64,000 nt of DNA, from assembly GCF_000397065.2 (NCBI RefSeq), contig NZ_KE007306.1:887164-951163 (forward strand), written 5' to 3'. The stretch's first letter is position 1, and every line of letters begins with the position of its first letter. This DNA comes from Marinobacter lipolyticus SM19 (lineage in GTDB: Bacteria; Pseudomonadota; Gammaproteobacteria; Pseudomonadales; Oleiphilaceae). Below the pieces are notes generated by a model. That model had not been told where the DNA came from. It saw nothing but the letters and a program-made list of their open reading frames with translations, and searched no databases. The position numbers and the translations under genes are program-made. Below are positions 8,718 to 17,320 of this stretch, one piece after another.

Positions 8718-9488
8718 ATGGCGGAACAAGCGCCTTTGATCTGCAGGGATATTCACAAAACCTTTGACCAGCTTGAAGTGCTCAAGGGGATCTCGCTGGA
8801 AACTCGTAAAGGTGATGTGGTGTCACTGATTGGCAGTTCCGGCTCCGGGAAAAGCACATTTCTGCGCTGCATCAACATGCTCGAAACCCCGACTTCCGGC
8901 GACATCATCGTGCACGGCGACCCAATCCGGTTCACTAAAAACCGCAAGGGCGAGCGCATTCCCGCTGACAACAAGCAGGTTGAATTAATCCGCGCCAAGC
9001 TGTCCATGGTCTTCCAGAGCTTCAACCTCTGGTCCCACATGACCGTGCTGGAAAACATCATTGAAGCGCCAATCAATGTCCTCAAGGTTCCGAAAAAGGA
9101 AGCCATTGAGCGCGCCGAAGCCTACCTGAACAAAGTCGGAATCTACGAGCGCAAGGATTACTACCCGGCCCAGATGTCGGGCGGTCAGCAACAGCGGGCG
9201 GCGATTGCCCGCGCACTGGCCATGGAACCCGAAGTCATGCTGTTTGACGAACCGACGTCAGCGCTGGACCCGGAACTGGTCGGCGAAGTACTGAAGGTTA
9301 TGCAAAGCCTGGCTGAGGAAGGCCGAACCATGATCGTGGTCACCCACGAAATGGCATTTGCAAGGGATGTGTCAACACAGGTCCTGTTTTTGCATCAGGG
9401 CGTGATTGAGGAACAGGGTACGCCCGACAAAGTGTTTGATAATCCGGATTCGGAACGCATGAAACAGTTCCTGGCTCCCAACTTCTGA
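8718..9488 (+). CDS. aotP: Basic amino-acid ABC transporter ATP-binding protein (AotP/HisP type)
   Basis: ATPase of a polar amino-acid ABC importer, 256 residues. Walker A is GSSGSGKST (about residue 38), the signature is [16 protein letters not shown] and Walker B is [12 protein letters not shown], followed by the H-loop in [13 protein letters not shown] good ribosome-binding site (CAGGAG) precedes the ATG. It leads an operon with a binding protein and two permeases and is followed by astE. This context makes arginine/ornithine the likely substrates, as for Pseudomonas aotJQMOP; histidine or lysine are alternatives. Confidence 0.9.
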   Translation: MAEQAPLICRDIHKTFDQLEVLKGISLETRKGDVVSLIGSSGSGKSTFLRCINMLETPTSGDIIVHGDPIRFTKNRKGERIPADNKQVELIRAKLSMVFQSFNLWSHMTVLENIIEAPINVLKVPKKEAIERAEAYLNKVGIYERKDYYPAQMSGGQQQRAAIARALAMEPEVMLFDEPTSALDPELVGEVLKVMQSLAEEGRTMIVVTHEMAFARDVSTQVLFLHQGVIEEQGTPDKVFDNPDSERMKQFLAPNF

Positions 9489-9588
9489 CACTCGGTGCTA
9501 TCTTGAACCGGTGAAGAAATAAAAAGCTGGAACCACGAACTTCCAGAAAAAATAAAGCCCACAAGGCAAACCACTGGAGAAGTGACAC

Positions 9589-10341
9589 ATGAAAAATCTG
9601 ATTTTTGCAGCAAGCTGTGCCCTGGCGATGATTGCAGGCGGGGTGCAGGCCCAGGAACGCGACCTCCGTATCGCATTTGATGTTCCCTACGAGCCGTTCG
9701 AATACAAGGACGACAATGGCGAGCTGACCGGTTTCGAGGTTGAACTGGCCGAAGCCATGTGCGAAGAAATGAACGCCAACTGCGAATTCGTTATCCAGGC
9801 ATGGGATGGCATGATTCCCGGTCTGCTGGCGCGAAAGTTCGATCTGATCATGTCTTCCATGTCCATCACTCCGGAACGCGCCGAGCGGGTCCTGTTCTCC
9901 GAACCATACTACAACACCCCGGGTGGCTGGTTCGGTCCTGAGAGTTTCTCTACCGACGTTACCGATATGGACGCCATGAAAGGCAAGACCGTAGGCGTTC
10001 AGCGTGGCACGACCATGGACACCTACGTCACCGAAAACATGGGCGGCATTGTCACTATCAAGCGCTACACCACCGCTGATGACATGGTGCTGGATCTGGA
10101 AGGTCAGCGTCTGGACGTTGTCTTCGTGGACTACCCAGTGGGTGAGCAGACCGTCCTGAGCAAAGAAGGTTTCAAGGAAGTGGCGGAGCCGGTCAAGCTC
10201 GGTGAGGGCGTCGGTGTTGCCATGCGCAAGCGTGACAAGGACCTGGCTGAGGAAGTGAACGCGGCCCTGGCCACCCTGAAAGAAGATGGTACTTATGACA
10301 CCATCATGAAGAAGTACTTCGCTTACGACATCAAGATGTAA
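9589..10341 (+). CDS. aotJ: Basic amino-acid ABC transporter substrate-binding protein
   Basis: Periplasmic solute-binding protein family 3, 250 residues. A signal peptide (MKNLIFAASCALAMIAGGVQA) is followed by LRIAFDVPYEPFEYKDDNGE, the first lobe with its aromatic contact to the ligand side chain. GFEVELAEAMCEEM is the family signature. DLIMSSMSITPERA and VGVQRGTT carry the ligand carboxylate-binding residues. It lies 100 bases after the ATPase gene and is followed by a strong hairpin, which may stabilise its mRNA so that it is made in excess over the permeases. Confidence 0.92.
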   Translation: MKNLIFAASCALAMIAGGVQAQERDLRIAFDVPYEPFEYKDDNGELTGFEVELAEAMCEEMNANCEFVIQAWDGMIPGLLARKFDLIMSSMSITPERAERVLFSEPYYNTPGGWFGPESFSTDVTDMDAMKGKTVGVQRGTTMDTYVTENMGGIVTIKRYTTADDMVLDLEGQRLDVVFVDYPVGEQTVLSKEGFKEVAEPVKLGEGVGVAMRKRDKDLAEEVNAALATLKEDGTYDTIMKKYFAYDIKM

Positions 10342-10350
10342 AATTGCTTC

Positions 10351-10373
10351 GGGGCGGTCACAATGACCGCCCC
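10351..10373 (+). promoter_or_regulatory. Perfect 10-bp hairpin between binding-protein and permease genes
   Basis: GGGGCGGTCA and TGACCGCCCC flank a three-base loop, immediately after the binding-protein stop and 18 bases before the permease ATG. No run of T follows, so it is better read as an mRNA-stabilising or processing hairpin than a full terminator. Confidence 0.7.
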
Positions 10374-10391
10374 TGCTTACCGGACGTTCCC

Positions 10392-11096
10392 ATGCTCGAT
10401 TTGAAAGGCTATGGCCCGGCCCTGATGGAAGGGGCGGTTGTCACCATTGAACTGGCCTTCCTCTCCCTGGCCCTGGCCGTGGCCCTCGGCCTGATCGGCG
10501 CCTCTGCCAAGCTGTCAAACAGTCGGGCGGCCAAAGGTGCGGCCACCACCTACACCACGCTGATCCGCGGCGTACCCGACCTGGTCATGATGCTGCTGTT
10601 CTATTACGGCGGTCAGGTTGTCGTGAATATGCTCTCGGATTACCTTTGGGACGCTTACGAAATCGACTTTTTCTTCCAGTTCGATCCGTTCATCTCCGGG
10701 GTGATCACGATTGGACTGATTTTCGGCGCCTACATGACCGAAACCTTCCGCGGGGCATTCCTGGCGGTGGAATCCGGGCAGATCGAAGCCGCCCGCGCCT
10801 ACGGTTTCACACGCTGGCACACATTCCGCCGGATCATGATTCCCCAGATGCTTCGCCATGCCCTGCCCGGCATCGGCAACAACTGGCAGGTGCTGCTCAA
10901 AACCACGGCCCTGGTGTCCATTATCGGGTTGACGGATATGGTCCGTGTGGCCGAGGAAGCCGCCAAGGCGGAGCGCATGCCGTTTCACTTTTTCATTCCG
11001 GTGGCGTTTGTGTACCTGACCCTGACTGCGGGCTCGGAGTTGTTTATCAAGTGGCTTAACAAGCGTGCCAATGTCGGCGTGGTTCAGGAGAGTTAA
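10392..11096 (+). CDS. aotQ: Basic amino-acid ABC transporter permease (AotQ/HisQ type)
   Basis: Inner-membrane permease of 234 residues. The start is the ATG at 10392 (MLDLKGYGPALMEGAVVTI). The open frame reaches 10344, but that extension would translate the hairpin. The family signature is seen in TLIRGVPDLVMMLLFYYGGQ and in the EAA loop VESGQIEAARAYGFTRWHTF. Several hydrophobic helices are present. It is almost contiguous with the second permease. Confidence 0.9.
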   Translation: MLDLKGYGPALMEGAVVTIELAFLSLALAVALGLIGASAKLSNSRAAKGAATTYTTLIRGVPDLVMMLLFYYGGQVVVNMLSDYLWDAYEIDFFFQFDPFISGVITIGLIFGAYMTETFRGAFLAVESGQIEAARAYGFTRWHTFRRIMIPQMLRHALPGIGNNWQVLLKTTALVSIIGLTDMVRVAEEAAKAERMPFHFFIPVAFVYLTLTAGSELFIKWLNKRANVGVVQES

Positions 11097-11099
11097 GTG

Positions 11100-11822
11100 A
11101 TGCCTGATTTTATTGCCCAGTGGCTGAACCAGAACGACATCTTTACTGCCATGACCATCATGGAATACTGGGACGGTCTGGTCACGACGGTTCACCTGGT
11201 GTTTTTGTCCCTGGTGATCGGCTTGGTGGTTGCCGTCCCACTGGCAATCATGCGGACGGTCAGAAATCCCCTTGTCTCGGGACCAGTGTGGCTCTACACC
11301 TATCTGTTTCGTGGTACACCACTGCTGATTCAGCTTTATATTATCTATTACGGTCTGGCGCAGATTGAGGGCATTCAGGAAACCTTCTGGTGGGAAATTT
11401 TCCGCGAGCCTTTCTACCCTGCCCTGCTGGCGTTCACGCTGAATACGGCGGCTTACACGACCGAGATTATCCGCGGTGCCATTGTGTCGACGCCCCATGG
11501 TGAGATTGAGGCGGCTAAGGCCTATGGCATGAACTGGTTCCTGCGGATGCGGCGCATTGTGTTGCCGAGTGCGGCGCGGCGGGCAGTGCAGGCTTACTCC
11601 AATGAGGTGATTTTCATGCTTCATGCGAGTGCGATTGCCAGTGTGGTAACCATTGTGGATCTGACCGGTGCTGCGCGGAACATTTACTCGCGGTTTTATG
11701 CGCCGTTTGATGCTTTCCTGTTTGTGGCTCTGCTCTATATGCTGCTGACGTTTGCACTGGTGTTCGCGTTCCGCAAGCTGGAAAATCATTTGCTGAAGCA
11801 TCAGCGGCCTTTGAGTTCCTGA
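11100..11822 (+). CDS. aotM: Basic amino-acid ABC transporter permease (AotM/HisM type)
   Basis: Second permease, 240 residues from the ATG at 11100. A GTG at 11097 is an equally placed alternative relative to the AGGAG at 11086. Motifs are YLFRGTPLLIQLYIIYYGLA and the EAA loop STPHGEIEAAKAYGMNWF. It forms the heterodimeric channel with the upstream permease. The gene ends 32 bases before foldback element A2. Confidence 0.9.
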   Translation: MPDFIAQWLNQNDIFTAMTIMEYWDGLVTTVHLVFLSLVIGLVVAVPLAIMRTVRNPLVSGPVWLYTYLFRGTPLLIQLYIIYYGLAQIEGIQETFWWEIFREPFYPALLAFTLNTAAYTTEIIRGAIVSTPHGEIEAAKAYGMNWFLRMRRIVLPSAARRAVQAYSNEVIFMLHASAIASVVTIVDLTGAARNIYSRFYAPFDAFLFVALLYMLLTFALVFAFRKLENHLLKHQRPLSS

Positions 11823-11853
11823 CAATAACTTTAACGGTCCGCCAATGGTGCAT

Positions 11854-11965
11854 GGCCAGCCGGCAGGAGCGCCTCCCGGGAACCGCTACGAGCACATCCA
11901 TGTGCGCTTCTTTCAGGCCGTCCCTGGCCTTCAAGATTCCCGGGAGGCGCTCCTGCCGGCTGGCC
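11854..11965. repeat. Foldback element A2 (54-base two-hairpin core, 29-base perfect arms)
   Basis: Arms at 11854-11882 and 11937-11965 are perfect 29-base inverted copies. The core at 11883-11936 is 54 bases and matches 49 of 54 positions of the reverse-complemented core of the element at 53115-53224. It holds the hairpins GCACAT-CC-ATGTGC and AGGCC-GTCCCT-GGCCT. In the other copy the second hairpin is GGGCC/GGCCC, so the outermost pair changed from G-C to A-T on both sides. It lies between aotM and astE, both rightward. Confidence 0.88.
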
Positions 11966-11987
11966 CCAGACTCTTTGCGGGGATTCT

Positions 11988-13034
11988 ATGAAAGCCAGTG
12001 ATTGTCTCTTTGATGCTCATGCCGACTGGTTGGTCAATACACTCGCCAACTGCACTAATCCGCTTCCCGAAGTAAAAACCCAATTGCCTGATGGCACTCG
12101 CGCCATTCGCCGGGCCGTTGGGGTTCTCGAACTCTGCCCCCCAACCGATCGTCCTAATCCCAATCATGAAGCATTGATCATTTCTGCCGGCGTCCATGGC
12201 AATGAAACCGCACCCATTGAGGTGTTGAACGGTCTGGTGACGGAGCTGTTGAACGGGCAATGGACGCTGGCCTGTCCGGTGCTGCTGATTCTGGGGAATC
12301 CGCCAGCCATGCTCGCCGGTGATCGCTTTATTGATGCGAATATGAACCGGCTGTTCCATGGTGCTCACGGCAAAGAGGAATACCACGGCTTGCCTGAGGC
12401 AGCCCGGGCACAGTTTCTGGAAGAGGCGTGCCGGCAGTTTGCCGCGCAGCACCCGCACAATCTGTGTCACTACGATTTGCATACGGCGATTCGGCCATCC
12501 CGTCGGGAGAAGTTTGCGTTGTACCCGTTTGTGGCAGGGCGGGAAGTACCGCGGGCTCAGTGTGACTTTTTGCTGGAGGCCGGGGTCGAAACGTTGCTGT
12601 TGCAGCATCGGGAAGGGACGACGTTTTCGTCTTTTTCGTCTTCTGTGTTGAAGGCTGAGAGTTTTACGGTGGAGCTGGGGAAGGTTCGCCCTTTCGGGCA
12701 GAACGATCTGAGCCGATTCACCGGGATCAGCACTGCTCTGCGTCGGCGCATGAGCGGGCTGCCGCCGGTTCCGCCCACGCCACCTCGCGACCACCTGGCA
12801 GTGTTTGAGGTGGTGCATGAGATCATCAATTCCGGCGACAGTTTCCGCTTTCATGTTCCGGATGATGTGGCCAATTTTACGGAGTATGCGCCCGGTACAC
12901 TGATCTGGGAGGATGCGGAGATGGAGTATCGGGTGGGGCATTCGCCGGAGTCGATTGTATTTCCCAACCGCAATGTACCGGTGGGTCAGCGGGTCGGGTT
13001 GCTGATCAGGCCCCGGCAATCGCTCGGGGCCTGA
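11988..13034 (+). CDS. astE: Succinylglutamate desuccinylase AstE
   Basis: Last step of the arginine succinyltransferase pathway: hydrolysis of N-succinylglutamate to succinate and glutamate. It is a zinc carboxypeptidase-like enzyme of 348 residues. The zinc motif ISAGVHGNETAPIEVLN supplies His and Glu, and NLCHYDLHTAIRP the second His. The catalytic Glu region is FTVELGKVRPFGQND. In this window it is separated from the rest of the pathway (18084-24435, opposite strand) and sits behind the amino-acid transporter instead. Confidence 0.93.
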   Translation: MKASDCLFDAHADWLVNTLANCTNPLPEVKTQLPDGTRAIRRAVGVLELCPPTDRPNPNHEALIISAGVHGNETAPIEVLNGLVTELLNGQWTLACPVLLILGNPPAMLAGDRFIDANMNRLFHGAHGKEEYHGLPEAARAQFLEEACRQFAAQHPHNLCHYDLHTAIRPSRREKFALYPFVAGREVPRAQCDFLLEAGVETLLLQHREGTTFSSFSSSVLKAESFTVELGKVRPFGQNDLSRFTGISTALRRRMSGLPPVPPTPPRDHLAVFEVVHEIINSGDSFRFHVPDDVANFTEYAPGTLIWEDAEMEYRVGHSPESIVFPNRNVPVGQRVGLLIRPRQSLGA

Positions 13035-13050
13035 TCCCACCTGCTGCTGT

Positions 13051-16000
13051 TTAGGCCGGCGCGTTTTCGGGTTCGGCGACCCTGCAGCGGATAACCTTGC
13101 TGCAGACCGAGGGAATGACCAGCAAGGTCAGTACGGTGGAGGCCAGCAGGCCGGAGATAATGGCCCAGGCCATGGGCGGCCACAGTGTTGAGCTGGAGAA
13201 TGCCAAAGGCAGCAGGCCCGCTACGGTGGTGGCGGTGGTCAACAGGATCGGGCGCGTGCGCTGTTCCACTGCGGTGCGTACTGCCTCTCGAATACCCTCA
13301 CCTTTTTCCAGTTGGCGATCCATCACGTCCAGCAGCACGATGGCGTTGTTCACCACGATGCCCACCAGGGCGATCACCCCAAGTAATGACTGAAACCCGA
13401 ACGGCGATCCGGACAACACCAGGCCGGGGAAGATGCCTACTGTTGCCAGCGGTACCGTCAGCAGAATGATGCCCACGCGGCGGAAGGAGTTGAACTGGAT
13501 CAGCAGGAAGAACAGCAACAGCAATATGCCAATCGGAGCGGTTGTCAGCAGCGCATTGTTGGCATCGTCGGAGCCTTCCGCGTCACCGCCCATGGCCAGT
13601 CGCGTTCCCGCAGGCAGCGGCTTTTCTTCCAGCGCAGCCTCCAGCCCCTGCAAGGCCTGGCTGAAGGAGTAACCGGCCAGTAGATTGGCGGTGACGGTGT
13701 TCATTCGCACCCCGTTTCGCAGGTAGCGCGCTGCCGGTTCCCAGGAGGTTTCCACCGAGGTCACGGCAGACAGGGGAACGGCGTCACCCTGGTCGTTGTA
13801 GATGTTTATCGACAACAGGCGTGACAGCGACAGGTTGGTGCCTTCCCGGGATCGCAGCACCAGGGGTATGGGGTCTTCCTCCTGGCGATACTGTTCCGCA
13901 ACCACACCAAAGCTTTGGCCGTACAGCCCCTGGGCGACATCGGAACGGTTGATGCCGTAACGCGCCGCACTGGCGTCATCCACGTTGATAGAAATACTGG
14001 GCACGCCAATATCCAGGTCGTGACGCACGTCCACCGTGCCTTTGACCCGCCGCAAAGCCGAAAATACCTGCTCGACGGCCGCCGCCCTGATGTCATCGTC
14101 GGCATGGTAAACCCTGACTTCCACCGGGGCAGCCCGGGGCGGCCCCTGTCCCAGGATACCCACCGACAGGTTCAGTTCCGGCAAATGGATGTTCGCGTAG
14201 TCACGGATCCAGGGAATCAGTTCTGTGGTATCGGCCAGTGTCGGTGTCGACACCACAATGCGCCCCCGGTTGGGTGCCTGGGGCGAGCGTTGCAGGTTGT
14301 AATAGAAACTCGGTCCGGTGAACCCGGTGAAACGATGAATCTGGACCGCCTCGGGTCGCTCACGGATAGCCCGCTCAAGATCGGCGGCTACGGCTGAGGT
14401 ACGCTCCTGATCGGTGCCTTCCGGCATATAGAGTTCTACAATAACCTGTGGACGGTCGGCATTGGGGAAGAACTGCTGTTTCATGAAGGGGGTCAACGCC
14501 AGGCTGACAAGCACCAGAACCAGGCCCGCCAGCATCAGCTTTCCGGGCATGCGATACACCAGTCCGCCAAGTAAGCGAGCCAACCCCACCAGGCGATCCT
14601 GCCCGGTGGCTTTGCGGGGTTTGAGGAACCGCGCAGCCAGCAATGGTACCGCGGAAATGGCCAACAGATAGCTGACTGACAATGTCAGCATGATCATCAC
14701 CGGGACACCCCGGGTAAAATCTGCGGTCCCACCCTTGGACAATAACAGCGGCGCAAAGGCTGCCAGGGTGGTTCCGGTGGAGGCACCGAGGGGGCCGGCC
14801 AGCTCCCGAACCGATTGCTTGAGGGCATCCAGCCGGCGGATGCCATTATCCAGGTGCCCCTGGATGCTCTCTACGATCACAATGGCATTGTCGATCAGGA
14901 TCCCGAGGGAGATCACCATGCCAATCACCGCGATCTGATGCAGCACACCACCGCCCAGGTCATACAGACCAATACTGATCAATGCCACCATCGGCAGGAT
15001 GGAAGCCACCAGAATCCCCATGCGAATGCCCATGCCGGTAACTACCACCGCAACAATAATGATCACGGACAACACCAGGCTCCAGGCCAGGTTGTCCAGG
15101 CGCTGCTCCACCTTGTCCGGCTGGAAGAACATTTCACGTATCTGGTATGGAGCAAAGTCACCACGGATGGCATCCAGTCTTTTCCTCACCCGCTCTCCAA
15201 AGCGAATGGCGTCGGTGGAGTCTTCTTCCATAATGACGGATACCAGCACCACCCGCTCACCGTCAAACCAGGTTTCCGGTTGCCGCGGTTCTTCCGGACC
15301 ACGCCACACCTCGGCGGCTGCGGCCAGCGGTACCTGTGAACCGTCCGGCAGTTCAATTGGTGTCGCCCGAATGGCATCGATATCCGCAAATTCACTGTTG
15401 GGCAATACCGACATGCGACGGCCGTCCACCACCACGAAACCACCGGGAATAGTCTGGTTTCGCCGGGCCAGGGTATCCATCACCCGGGCCGGCGAGATGC
15501 CCAGGCGAAACATGGCTGCATCGTCCAGGGCCAGGGTGATCTGCTCATCGGCGTCCCCCTCCAGTTCAATCCTGGAAACACCGGGGATATCCGCCAGGTT
15601 CTGCTTCAGGCGTTCCGCCACTTCGCTCAACTCGGTTACCGACGTAGAGCCACCTACCGCCAGTACGATGGCCGGAATGTCGATCAGCCGATCATCCAGC
15701 GCCATTTGCCCAACATCGGCAGGGAACTCGAGCCGGGCCCGATCCATGGCCTGGCGCACCCGGTCCCAGGCCGAATCGGTATCGTATATGGTGTCATTAA
15801 GACGAACCCGGACGATGGCCACTCCGGTTCGCGCAGTGGCCTGGGTGAAATCGACTTCCTCCACCTGCCGCAACTCGTCAGCCAGTGGATTCAGCACCAG
15901 ACGTTCAACGGCATCCGCACTGGCGCCGGGATAGTTCACGGTCACCATTCCGGCCCGATAGGGGAACGACGGATCTTCCTGCCTTGGCATTGTGCTGTAG

Positions 16001-16077
16001 GCGGCGATCCCCAACAGGCAAAGCATGGTCACCACCATGCCCAGAAGACGCTGGTAGTTCAGCAGCCGGGAAGCCAT
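13051..16077 (-). CDS. RND efflux pump inner-membrane permease
   Basis: Proton-driven efflux permease of the HAE/AcrB superfamily, 1008 residues, with the expected two repeats of transmembrane helices and large periplasmic loops. The N-terminus is MASRLLNYQRLLGMVVTML. In TM4 the motif is GILIDNAIVIVESIQGHLD, with Asp-Asn where AcrB has Asp-Asp. In TM10 it is GIVVNNAIVLLDVMDRQLE, with Asn where AcrB has the relay lysine. The gene begins at the last base of the adaptor stop codon (TGATG), so the two are coupled. No outer-membrane channel gene is adjacent. The substrate is unknown. Confidence 0.93.
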   Translation of the reverse strand: MASRLLNYQRLLGMVVTMLCLLGIAAYSTMPRQEDPSFPYRAGMVTVNYPGASADAVERLVLNPLADELRQVEEVDFTQATARTGVAIVRVRLNDTIYDTDSAWDRVRQAMDRARLEFPADVGQMALDDRLIDIPAIVLAVGGSTSVTELSEVAERLKQNLADIPGVSRIELEGDADEQITLALDDAAMFRLGISPARVMDTLARRNQTIPGGFVVVDGRRMSVLPNSEFADIDAIRATPIELPDGSQVPLAAAAEVWRGPEEPRQPETWFDGERVVLVSVIMEEDSTDAIRFGERVRKRLDAIRGDFAPYQIREMFFQPDKVEQRLDNLAWSLVLSVIIIVAVVVTGMGIRMGILVASILPMVALISIGLYDLGGGVLHQIAVIGMVISLGILIDNAIVIVESIQGHLDNGIRRLDALKQSVRELAGPLGASTGTTLAAFAPLLLSKGGTADFTRGVPVMIMLTLSVSYLLAISAVPLLAARFLKPRKATGQDRLVGLARLLGGLVYRMPGKLMLAGLVLVLVSLALTPFMKQQFFPNADRPQVIVELYMPEGTDQERTSAVAADLERAIRERPEAVQIHRFTGFTGPSFYYNLQRSPQAPNRGRIVVSTPTLADTTELIPWIRDYANIHLPELNLSVGILGQGPPRAAPVEVRVYHADDDIRAAAVEQVFSALRRVKGTVDVRHDLDIGVPSISINVDDASAARYGINRSDVAQGLYGQSFGVVAEQYRQEEDPIPLVLRSREGTNLSLSRLLSINIYNDQGDAVPLSAVTSVETSWEPAARYLRNGVRMNTVTANLLAGYSFSQALQGLEAALEEKPLPAGTRLAMGGDAEGSDDANNALLTTAPIGILLLLFFLLIQFNSFRRVGIILLTVPLATVGIFPGLVLSGSPFGFQSLLGVIALVGIVVNNAIVLLDVMDRQLEKGEGIREAVRTAVEQRTRPILLTTATTVAGLLPLAFSSSTLWPPMAWAIISGLLASTVLTLLVIPSVCSKVIRCRVAEPENAPA

Positions 16078-17156
16078 CAGTGCACCTCCACGGCGTCACC
16101 ATCGGCTATCCGTGTCATGCCCGCGTATATGACCTGATCGCCGGCTTCCAGATCTTGGGCATCGACCACCACACGCTCACCGATCACACGCTGAACCTGG
16201 ACAGGCACACGGCGCGCAATACCATCCGACACCCGAAACACACTGGCACCGCTGGGGGATTTCATGACTGACAGCAGGGGAACCGTGGTGGCCACCACCT
16301 CGGTCGGCGTAATACCAACCTCTACCGGCTCCCCCGGCTCCAGGGTATCAGCGGGCAGGCTCACCAGTACCGGGTGCAACTCCCCTCGCACGCCACCGGC
16401 CTGCGCAATCTCGACGACGGAACCGGTCTCCGGCTTGCGGTTCCGATCCTGTACGGACCAAACCGGCAGCAGTTGATCCAGACTGACGTGGCTCAGCATG
16501 TAAGCCGGCACCCGGACTTCCACTTCCCGGCCCTTGGGGGAGGACAGCCTTATCACCGGCTGACCGGCAGCAACGAACTCATCCCGCTCAACCAGCACCG
16601 CCTCTACACTGCCGTTAAACGGCGCTCTCAACACGCTCTCTTCCAGCAATCGAGACGCCTCCGCCAGCGATGCGCGGGCCGTGGCAACACTGGCTCTCAG
16701 GCCATCCCGACGGGCAGCAATCTGTTCCAGAGTCTGCTCGGAAACCACCCCTCGCTCATGCAATCGGCTCGAACGCTCCCACTCCCGTTTTGCCTGATCG
16801 TACTGGGTATTCAGTTCGTCCAGCCGGGCACGGGCTGAATCGCGGGCCGGCTCAAGAGCCGGGTTATACACTCGTGCGAGTAAATCGCCCTCAGCGACTT
16901 CCTGACCAAGCTCCACATCACGCTCTCGCAGAGTTCCGCTCACCTGGAACGTCAGGGTTGCCCGCTGGGTAGCACGGATAATCCCGGAAAACCTCAGTGG
17001 AATACCCTCAGTCTGGCCACCTGCCACTTCTGCCGTTCGAACGGAGACAGCCTGGGCGGCGCCCTCATGCGAAGTTTCCTGGACTTTGCAGCCCGCCATG
17101 ATCAGCACGACGGCAGCAATCAGAAAAGGTTTGACGACGATTCGATTCGGATTCAT
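16077..17156 (-). CDS. RND efflux periplasmic adaptor lipoprotein
   Basis: Membrane-fusion protein, 359 residues from the ATG at 17156. A longer frame to 17249 crosses the promoter region and is rejected. The signal is a lipoprotein type, LIAAVVLIMAGC, so the mature protein is anchored by its N-terminal Cys. A lipoyl/barrel half-motif, ERDVELGQEVAEGDLLARV, and its partner RAPFNGSVEAVLVERDEFV flank a helical hairpin, as in AcrA/MexA adaptors. It is co-transcribed with the permease and divergent from a TetR gene. Confidence 0.92.
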   Translation of the reverse strand: MNPNRIVVKPFLIAAVVLIMAGCKVQETSHEGAAQAVSVRTAEVAGGQTEGIPLRFSGIIRATQRATLTFQVSGTLRERDVELGQEVAEGDLLARVYNPALEPARDSARARLDELNTQYDQAKREWERSSRLHERGVVSEQTLEQIAARRDGLRASVATARASLAEASRLLEESVLRAPFNGSVEAVLVERDEFVAAGQPVIRLSSPKGREVEVRVPAYMLSHVSLDQLLPVWSVQDRNRKPETGSVVEIAQAGGVRGELHPVLVSLPADTLEPGEPVEVGITPTEVVATTVPLLSVMKSPSGASVFRVSDGIARRVPVQVQRVIGERVVVDAQDLEAGDQVIYAGMTRIADGDAVEVH

Positions 17157-17242
17157 GACCGGCCCTTCCTTCCGTGTTAGTGGTGTTTGTCTGCTCCGAA
17201 ATCCCTGGCAGCAATCGTTGTTAACAGACATAATGTCATTCT

Positions 17243-17257
17243 TTGACAAATTGTCAA
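17243..17257. promoter_or_regulatory. Palindromic operator between TetR gene and efflux operon
   Basis: TTGACAAATTGTCAA is a perfect 7+1+7 palindrome. More copies of the half-site TGTCA lie at about 17235 and 17273. It sits 64 bases before the TetR start and 87 bases before the adaptor start. This position would let the TetR protein repress both directions. Confidence 0.65.
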
Positions 17258-17320
17258 TAATCGGTTTTTATCTGTCATAAGGTATGATGAACGAGCAGTT
17301 CCCACCGACCGGACACGAGA

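Noticed and set aside
10515..11825. 436-residue open frame opposite the two amino-acid permeases
   Set aside because: Antisense to genes with clear EAA motifs; Gln- and His-rich shadow.
11854..11965. Simple Rho-independent terminator
   Set aside because: The stem is interrupted by a conserved 54-base structured core and there is no T-run after the arm; termination may still occur but does not explain the constant core.
11931..13040. 369-residue frame opposite astE running into element A2
   Set aside because: astE on the plus strand has its zinc motifs intact; the antisense frame includes foldback arm sequence.
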